Assembly (NCBI GenBank): GCA_030625465.1
Contig: DAOUQS010000068.1
Coordinates: 1-8,835, forward strand
Source of the DNA: Amylibacter sp.
GTDB taxonomy: Bacteria; Pseudomonadota; Alphaproteobacteria; Rhodobacterales; Rhodobacteraceae
Direction of reading: 5' to 3'
DNA: 8,835 nucleotides
In this document: positions 5,591-8,835 of the stretch, piece by piece
Position numbering within the stretch: position 1 is the first letter of the stretch
Layout: the number at the start of each line of letters is the position of its first letter
The notes under the pieces: model-generated
Databases searched by the model: none
What the model was told of the DNA's origin: nothing
What the model saw: the letters and a program-made list of their open reading frames with translations, nothing else
Position numbers and translations under genes: made by a program

Positions 5591-6955
5591 ATGGCTGATG
5601 GCGACATGCCCAAAAAGAAACCGCTGGACCGCGATGTTAATCGCATCGGTGACAGCTTCATTTTCCCGCCGCGCGTTATTGACGACATTCACGTAAAGGC
5701 CGAACTTGGCCGTTACCGGATGCGCGGGATGTCTTTGTTCAAGAAAATTCCGCATTGGGATGACCTGACATTTCTGCCCGGAACGCTGACCCGTTTTGTG
5801 ATCGAAGGGTATCGCGAGAAATGCGAAACCAAGACGATCATCGGCCCGCGTGCGAAACGCCCGCTGGTGTTGGACATTCCGATCTACATCACGGGCATGA
5901 GCTTTGGCGCTTTGTCCTACGAGGCCAAAACAGCACTTGCGCGCGGGGCAACCATGGCGGGGACTGCGACCTGTTCCGGCGAAGGCGGGATGATCCCGGA
6001 CGAGCGGCGTTTCAGTTCAAAATGGTTCTACCAGTGTATCCAGTCACGTTACGGTTTTAACCCAAACCATCTGATTTTGGCTGACGGTGTGGAATTCTTT
6101 ATCGGGCAGGGCTGTAAAGTGGGCCTTGGCGGACATTTGATGGGTCAAAAAGTGACCGATCAGGTGGCAGAGATGCGCAGCTTGCCTGCGGGTATTGACC
6201 AGCGTTCACCTGCGCGTCACCCCGATTGGCTGGGGCCGGACGATCTGGCGTTGAAAATCCGCGAAATTCGCGAAGCGACTGATTGGCAAATTCCAATTCA
6301 GCTGAAACTGGGTGCGGCACGGGTCTATGACGATGTGCGCATGGCGGTGAAGTGTGATCCTGACAGCATCTATATCGATGGTATGGAAGGTTCCACCGGC
6401 GCGGGGCCACACTTGGCCACCGAAGAAACCGGTGTGCCGGGCATGGCGGGTATTCGCCAAGCACGTAAAGCCATTGATGACCTTGGCAAAAGCGGCGAGA
6501 TCAGTCTGGTTTATGCCGGCGGCATTCGTAATGGTGCCGATGTGGCCAAAGCGATTGCACTTGGTGCCGACGCCATAGCCATCGGGCATTCCGCGATGAT
6601 GGCGCTGAATTGCAACAAGGACATACCGGAAGCGAATTATCCGGAAGAGGTCGGGGCCGAGCCCGGTCATTGCTATCACTGCCACACGGGCCGTTGCCCG
6701 GTTGGCGTGGCCACGCAAGATCCGGTGCTGCGCGAACGTCTTGATCCGGATGAAGCCGCTGAACGGGTCTACAACTTCCTGCATACGTTGACGATTGAAG
6801 CACAATTGTTTGCGCGCGCTTGTGGCAAAACCCACGTTAGTTCACTGGAGCCTGAAGATTTGGCAGCCCTGACAATGGAAGCCTCTGCAATGGCAGGTGT
6901 TCCGCTGGCGGGAACCAATCATACCGTTGGCGTCAAAGACTATCATCATTTGTAA
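5591..6955 (+). CDS. glxD: FMN/Fe-S glutamate-synthase-domain protein (GlxD / MgsC-like)
   Basis: A 454-aa stand-alone version of the FMN-binding central domain of glutamate synthase, a TIM barrel that receives the amine from the amidotransferase and builds it onto 2-oxoglutarate. Visible landmarks: ITGMSFGALS (100-109) and SGEGGMIPDE, at the barrel entry and FMN site; IDGMEGSTGAGP (262-273), the counterpart of the DGGTGASP loop of GltB; and YAGGIRNGADVAKAIALGAD (308-327), the FMN phosphate-binding strand. The cysteines for a [3Fe-4S] cluster are C361, C364 and C369 in HCYHCHTGRCPVGVATQ, a CX2CX4C spacing rather than the CX5CX4C of classical GltB. The start follows AAAGGA by 8 nt. With glxB and glxC it completes a three-part synthase. 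N-methylglutamate synthase activity is the leading inference; plain glutamate synthase-like activity is the alternative. Confidence 0.9.
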   Translation: MADGDMPKKKPLDRDVNRIGDSFIFPPRVIDDIHVKAELGRYRMRGMSLFKKIPHWDDLTFLPGTLTRFVIEGYREKCETKTIIGPRAKRPLVLDIPIYITGMSFGALSYEAKTALARGATMAGTATCSGEGGMIPDERRFSSKWFYQCIQSRYGFNPNHLILADGVEFFIGQGCKVGLGGHLMGQKVTDQVAEMRSLPAGIDQRSPARHPDWLGPDDLALKIREIREATDWQIPIQLKLGAARVYDDVRMAVKCDPDSIYIDGMEGSTGAGPHLATEETGVPGMAGIRQARKAIDDLGKSGEISLVYAGGIRNGADVAKAIALGADAIAIGHSAMMALNCNKDIPEANYPEEVGAEPGHCYHCHTGRCPVGVATQDPVLRERLDPDEAAERVYNFLHTLTIEAQLFARACGKTHVSSLEPEDLAALTMEASAMAGVPLAGTNHTVGVKDYHHL

Positions 6956-6957
6956 GG

Positions 6958-6988
6958 GGTGGTGCGGGCATGGTCCCGCACACCTTTT
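6958..6988 (+). terminator. Terminator-like hairpin after glxD
   Basis: GGT + GTGCGGG (6958-6968, one bulged G at 6961) pairs with CCCGCAC + ACC (6975-6984), giving ten base pairs around the loop CATGGT. TTTT follows at 6985-6988. The T-run is short and leads straight into the next gene's ribosome binding site (AAGGAG, 6991-6996), so it probably reduces rather than stops readthrough, or protects the 3' end of the upstream message. Confidence 0.55.
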
Positions 6989-7002
6989 AAAAGGAGAATA
7001 AT

Positions 7003-7416
7003 ATGGCCGGAACACAATACAGAGGCTCTGAGATTACTGACGTCGATCAGTTTGTAAAAGATGCAGGCGGGCTGGAAAGTGACCGCGAAAAAGAAATCGG
7101 ACAGCATATCGGTTATCGTTACGATGTGAACCTTGTGCCTGATTACAAACGCATTACCCCGTTTCTGGAAAAGTATATGGAAGTTATGGGGTGGGACGAT
7201 TTGAACTGGCTGGAAGACATTCACATGGGCTACGAAGAAGGTATGCCGGCCGTGTTTGACCGCAATGCCAATGGCTGGGTGCGCATTCCCGACAGCATAG
7301 CACTGCCTGACAACCAACAAGACCGCGATATGATTGCGCGTGAATTGCTGGTGAAGTTCCAGATGTCGGACAAGCACCCCCTAGCCAGCCTTCGCAAAGC
7401 ATACATGAAGTTTTAA
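7003..7416 (+). CDS. Uncharacterised 137-aa protein, operon partner of glxD
   Basis: I do not recognise this family. It is a soluble-looking protein with no signal peptide, no membrane segment and no cysteine. It is rich in acidic and aromatic residues (YMEVMGWDDLNWLEDIHMGY, about 59-78), with a basic C-terminus (SLRKAYMKF). A segment EGMPAVFDRNANGWVRIPDS looks like short beta strands, followed by a helix (QDRDMIARELLVKFQM). It has no metal-binding or nucleotide-binding signature. An AAGGAG site 6 nt upstream and codon use like its neighbours indicate a real gene. It lies 47 nt after glxD, on the same strand, beyond a partial terminator hairpin, so it likely belongs to the amine/glutamate operon. 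It might be an assembly, electron-transfer or regulatory partner of one of the enzymes, but nothing in the sequence shows which. Confidence 0.8.
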   Translation: MAGTQYRGSEITDVDQFVKDAGGLESDREKEIGQHIGYRYDVNLVPDYKRITPFLEKYMEVMGWDDLNWLEDIHMGYEEGMPAVFDRNANGWVRIPDSIALPDNQQDRDMIARELLVKFQMSDKHPLASLRKAYMKF

Positions 7417-7447
7417 GCATGGCTGGATTTGGATATAGGGATATAAT

Positions 7448-8032
7448 ATGAGCATGGCCGCATTAGTTTTGGGTGTCAGCGTCACCGACCATCCGCTGCG
7501 TCAGCAGTTTATGAAATGGCAATGCCGCGTGCGCCAACTGGCGATGCGCGACAACCATGGTCGCCCCGATGACGCCATATCACCTGCGGTTATGCTTGCG
7601 GGTGAAGATGCTGCAATGGGGCATATCATTACGGTTATGAACAAGTCGCCGGGTTATTCGCTGACAGCGGAATTGCAACATATCTCGCGCAAAACCCATG
7701 ATCCCGCACAACGGCGCGAACAGGCCATGCAGTTTCTATCTGCCACCTATTATCAAAAACAGCACGAGTTTTCCGATATTTTAACCGCAACCTTTATGGC
7801 GCATTCCCAAGGTGCTGCAAAATTGCATAAAGCGAAAAGCTGCACATTGGTCTTTGAAGCTTATGCCCAGCGGTATGATTTGCAATGCAATGTCTGGCGG
7901 TTAGCTGCGCATAATCCGCTTTATCAGGCAACCATGGCGCATAATCAATTGTTCAACCCCGCAATAGCGCCGGACACGATTATCCTGGGGTTTGAACCCG
8001 ACTGGCAAGCGTCCAGTGCGGCTAGAACCTGA
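7448..8032 (+). CDS. Hypothetical 194-aa protein, probably a conserved Rhodobacterales family
   Basis: The function is unknown. The protein is soluble and mostly helical, with no signal peptide or membrane span. Noticeable blocks are RQQFMKWQCRVRQLAMRD (15-32), GRPDDAISPAVML, a region after DPAQRREQAMQFLSATYYQK that looks like a long helix, and an aromatic C-terminal part with WRLAAHNPLYQATMAHNQLF and FEPDW. From memory, similar blocks (FMKWQCRVRQ, DPAQRRE, HNPLYQA) occur in unannotated roseobacter proteins, which I cannot check here. AGGGA 6 nt upstream supports the ATG at 7448; a second in-frame ATG at 7454 is possible. It follows the 137-aa gene by 31 nt and could share its transcript, or it may be an independent housekeeping-type gene that happens to lie here. 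Confidence 0.82.
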   Translation: MSMAALVLGVSVTDHPLRQQFMKWQCRVRQLAMRDNHGRPDDAISPAVMLAGEDAAMGHIITVMNKSPGYSLTAELQHISRKTHDPAQRREQAMQFLSATYYQKQHEFSDILTATFMAHSQGAAKLHKAKSCTLVFEAYAQRYDLQCNVWRLAAHNPLYQATMAHNQLFNPAIAPDTIILGFEPDWQASSAART

Positions 8033-8046
8033 CAACAGGTTTTATT
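8024..8046 (+). terminator. Intrinsic terminator overlapping the end of the 194-aa gene
   Basis: AGAACCTG (8024-8031) pairs with CAGGTTTT (8036-8043) around the tetraloop ACAA, giving eight pairs including one G-U. The stem's own T-run continues as ATT. The stop codon TGA (8030-8032) lies inside the stem. The stem is only moderately strong, but the position at the end of the last gene before a 270-bp gap fits transcription termination. Confidence 0.5.
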
Positions 8047-8088
8047 GATAATATCTTTGCGAATCTATTTTTAGCCCGATTCCTTTGT

Positions 8089-8131
8089 GGCCAAATTATG
8101 CGCACCGTCCCCATTTAAGGCCAAAATATGC
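8089..8131. repeat. Direct repeat GGCCAAA(T/A)TATGC upstream of the pilin gene
   Basis: Copies at 8089-8101 and 8119-8131 match at 12 of 13 bases with a 30-bp period, nearly three helical turns. The second copy overlaps the left arm of the inverted repeat TTAAGGC/GCCTTAA. They may be paired regulator sites for the Tad pilus locus, by inference from position. Confidence 0.45.
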
Positions 8132-8222
8132 CGCAATGATGCCTTAATTGCAACCTCAGGGTGTAATCCTCATCCATCCTGACGATGCACCATCATTTTT
8201 CTACAGCTAAACTTTAGGAAGG

Positions 8223-8239
8223 GTCGAAGTGTTTTCGAC
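8223..8239 (+). repeat. Small hairpin in the pilin leader
   Basis: GTCGAA (8223-8228) and TTCGAC (8234-8239) are perfectly complementary around a five-base loop GTGTT, about 67 nt before the pilin start codon. It lies too far upstream to hide the ribosome binding site directly. It may be a leader stability element, or it may be chance. Confidence 0.35.
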
Positions 8240-8305
8240 TTAGTTCATGGCCTGCATGTGTATTTTGCGGGTCGATTTTAAAGTAAACAATGTAGGAGTA
8301 TAACA

Positions 8306-8485
8306 ATGCGTGATTATCTATTAAAAGAATTCGTTCGTTTCCGCCACTGTGACGAAGGTGTGACACTGGTTGAATATGGTATTGCCATTGCTCTGGCCGT
8401 TGGCCTGGGTACTGCAGCACTGACCACACTTGCTGGTGAAATTACCGGAGCAATGACTGCTGCTGGTACAGTGATGCCAAACTAA
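8306..8485 (+). CDS. flp: Flp family type IVb pilin
   Basis: A 59-aa prepilin for the Flp/Tad pilus, which mediates surface attachment. The charged leader (1-18, ending FRHCDEG) is followed by VTLVEYGIAIALAVGLGTAAL. This is the Flp signature: prepilin peptidase would cut after G18, giving a 41-aa mature pilin with Glu at position 5 and Tyr at position 6. Residues 24-43 form the hydrophobic assembly helix, and the short tail ends TAAGTVMPN. The length is normal for Flp pilins (50-70 aa). AGGAG at 8294-8298 lies 7 nt before the ATG. It is the first gene of the Tad locus, followed by strong hairpins and cpaB, the usual order in alphaproteobacteria. It has no functional tie to the upstream operon. 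Confidence 0.95.
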   Translation: MRDYLLKEFVRFRHCDEGVTLVEYGIAIALAVGLGTAALTTLAGEITGAMTAAGTVMPN

Positions 8486-8489
8486 AGTG

Positions 8490-8517
8490 ACTGGCGCCGG
8501 TTTCAATCAGCGCCAGT
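8490..8517 (+). terminator. First hairpin after the pilin gene
   Basis: ACTGGCGC (8490-8497) pairs perfectly with GCGCCAGT (8510-8517) around a 12-nt loop, beginning 4 nt after the pilin stop codon. No T-run follows. Together with the second hairpin it probably protects the pilin message and limits readthrough into cpaB. Confidence 0.55.
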
Positions 8518-8561
8518 AAAGGTTTCCGCCATGCCCCTAACAAACCATGGCGGAAACCTTT
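8518..8561 (+). terminator. Strong attenuating hairpin between pilin and cpaB
   Basis: AAAGGTTTCCGCCATG (8518-8533) and CATGGCGGAAACCTTT (8546-8561) form a perfect 16-bp stem around the loop CCCCTAACAAAC. The T's at the stem's 3' end are only three long, followed by CAATCA. Such a structure behind a Flp pilin gene would keep pilin in large excess over the assembly proteins encoded downstream; some readthrough must occur unless cpaB has its own promoter in 8562-8695, where none is obvious. Confidence 0.75.
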
Positions 8562-8695
8562 CAATCACATGAATACTTTGCCCATCCATGACATCATAAA
8601 TCCCTCCCGATATTCAGTGTCATTGAATGTAAAATGCAAAGCCCGCCCGAAAAATTTCCACCCTTCACAGGGTCACCAGACACAGGAGAAACATT

Positions 8696-8835
8696 ATGCG
8701 TACACGTTCTATTTTTGTTGCATTACTGGGGCTTGCCGTTGCAGGCGGTTCAGTTTTCGCCGCGCGGGAGTTTCTGAATGTTGCGCCTGCCGTAGCATCG
8801 AATAGTGAAACGCCGGACCTTGTCAGCGTGATTGT
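8696..8835 (+). CDS. cpaB: Flp pilus assembly protein CpaB (RcpC), N-terminal part only
   Basis: Only the first 46 codons are in the window. They encode a basic start (MRTRS), one hydrophobic segment (IFVALLGLAVAGGSVFAA, residues 6-23) and the start of a periplasmic region (REFLNVAPAVASNS...). This is the usual N-terminus of CpaB/RcpC, an inner-membrane-anchored periplasmic protein of the Tad secretion apparatus that works with the CpaC/RcpA secretin. The SAF-like domain would lie beyond the edge. AGGAG at 8684-8688 lies 7 nt before the ATG. Its position after a Flp pilin gene supports the call; the short fragment limits certainty. Confidence 0.8.
   Translation, partial: MRTRSIFVALLGLAVAGGSVFAAREFLNVAPAVASNSETPDLVSVI

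Larger units (their letters stand above)
8033..8305 (+). promoter_or_regulatory. Upstream control and leader region of the Flp pilin gene
   Basis: This 273-bp stretch has no credible gene. It should hold the pilin promoter, but no clear -35/-10 pair stands out; TTGATA (8045-8050) with TATTTT (8066-8071) at 15 bp is the best of several weak pairs. It contains a direct repeat GGCCAAA(T/A)TATGC at 8089-8101 and 8119-8131, an inverted repeat TTAAGGC (8115-8121) / GCCTTAA (8141-8147), and a small hairpin at 8223-8239. The spacing of its TTAA motifs does not fit the CtrA site (TTAA-N7-TTAA). Confidence 0.4.

Noticed and set aside
6206..6835. 209-codon open frame on the minus strand
   Set aside because: Antisense to the conserved core of glxD; no ribosome binding site or family resemblance.
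8115..8147. CtrA-type regulatory site in the pilin leader
   Set aside because: TTAA motifs at 8115 and 8144 are 29 bp apart, whereas the CtrA site needs an 11-bp step (TTAA-N7-TTAA).
8569..8805. 78-codon plus-strand open frame
   Set aside because: It overlaps cpaB in another frame, has no convincing ribosome binding site, and its predicted product resembles no family.
1..8835. CRISPR arrays, tRNA/rRNA genes, insertion sequences, attachment sites
   Set aside because: I looked on both strands and saw no regularly spaced repeats, no RNA gene signatures, no transposase and no terminal inverted repeats.

Overview
The window looks like a chromosomal segment of a marine-type alphaproteobacterium, most likely a mid-GC member of the Rhodobacterales. 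The evidence is the gene families and their arrangement (a GlnT/GlxBCD-type set with an FAD oxidoreductase and a divergent FCD-type GntR regulator, followed by an alphaproteobacterial Flp/Tad pilus locus), dense Shine-Dalgarno sites, and moderate GC. The genus cannot be fixed from the sequence alone. No mobile element, tRNA, rRNA or CRISPR array is visible.

Layout. Bases 1-683 (minus strand) carry a nearly complete GntR/FCD transcriptional regulator that runs off the left edge. Bases 684-846 are a divergent control region with a good minus-strand promoter, an 8-bp inverted repeat around it, and three repeats spaced exactly 10 bp apart. Bases 847-6955 hold five tightly packed plus-strand genes: a SoxB/DAO-like FAD oxidoreductase, a glutamine-synthetase-like ligase (GlnT / gamma-glutamylmethylamide synthetase class), and three genes matching the separated parts of glutamate synthase: class II amidotransferase (glxB), GXGXG beta-helix protein (glxC) and FMN/Fe-S synthase domain (glxD). 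A strong hairpin separates these from a 137-aa protein of unknown function (7003-7416), followed by a 194-aa conserved-looking hypothetical (7448-8032) that ends in a terminator-like hairpin. After a 273-bp leader region, a new locus starts with a Flp-family pilin (8306-8485), two strong hairpins, and the start of cpaB (8696 to the right edge).

How the genes may work together. By analogy with the N-methylglutamate pathway of methylamine use, the ligase would join an amine to glutamate, the GlxBCD complex would move the amine to 2-oxoglutarate to give an N-alkylglutamate, and the FAD enzyme would oxidise this back to glutamate plus an aldehyde. Unlike the classical pathway, the dehydrogenase is represented here by one SoxB-like protein; the other three subunits (MgdB, MgdC, MgdD-like) are absent between the divergent regulator and the pilus locus. 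The set may therefore be a compact variant, possibly with a different amine substrate, and the 137-aa protein is the most intriguing unknown partner. The substrate is inference, not something the sequence proves.

The Flp/CpaB end is functionally separate: it begins a Tad-type adhesive pilus locus, with RNA hairpins placed to keep pilin expression above that of the assembly genes.
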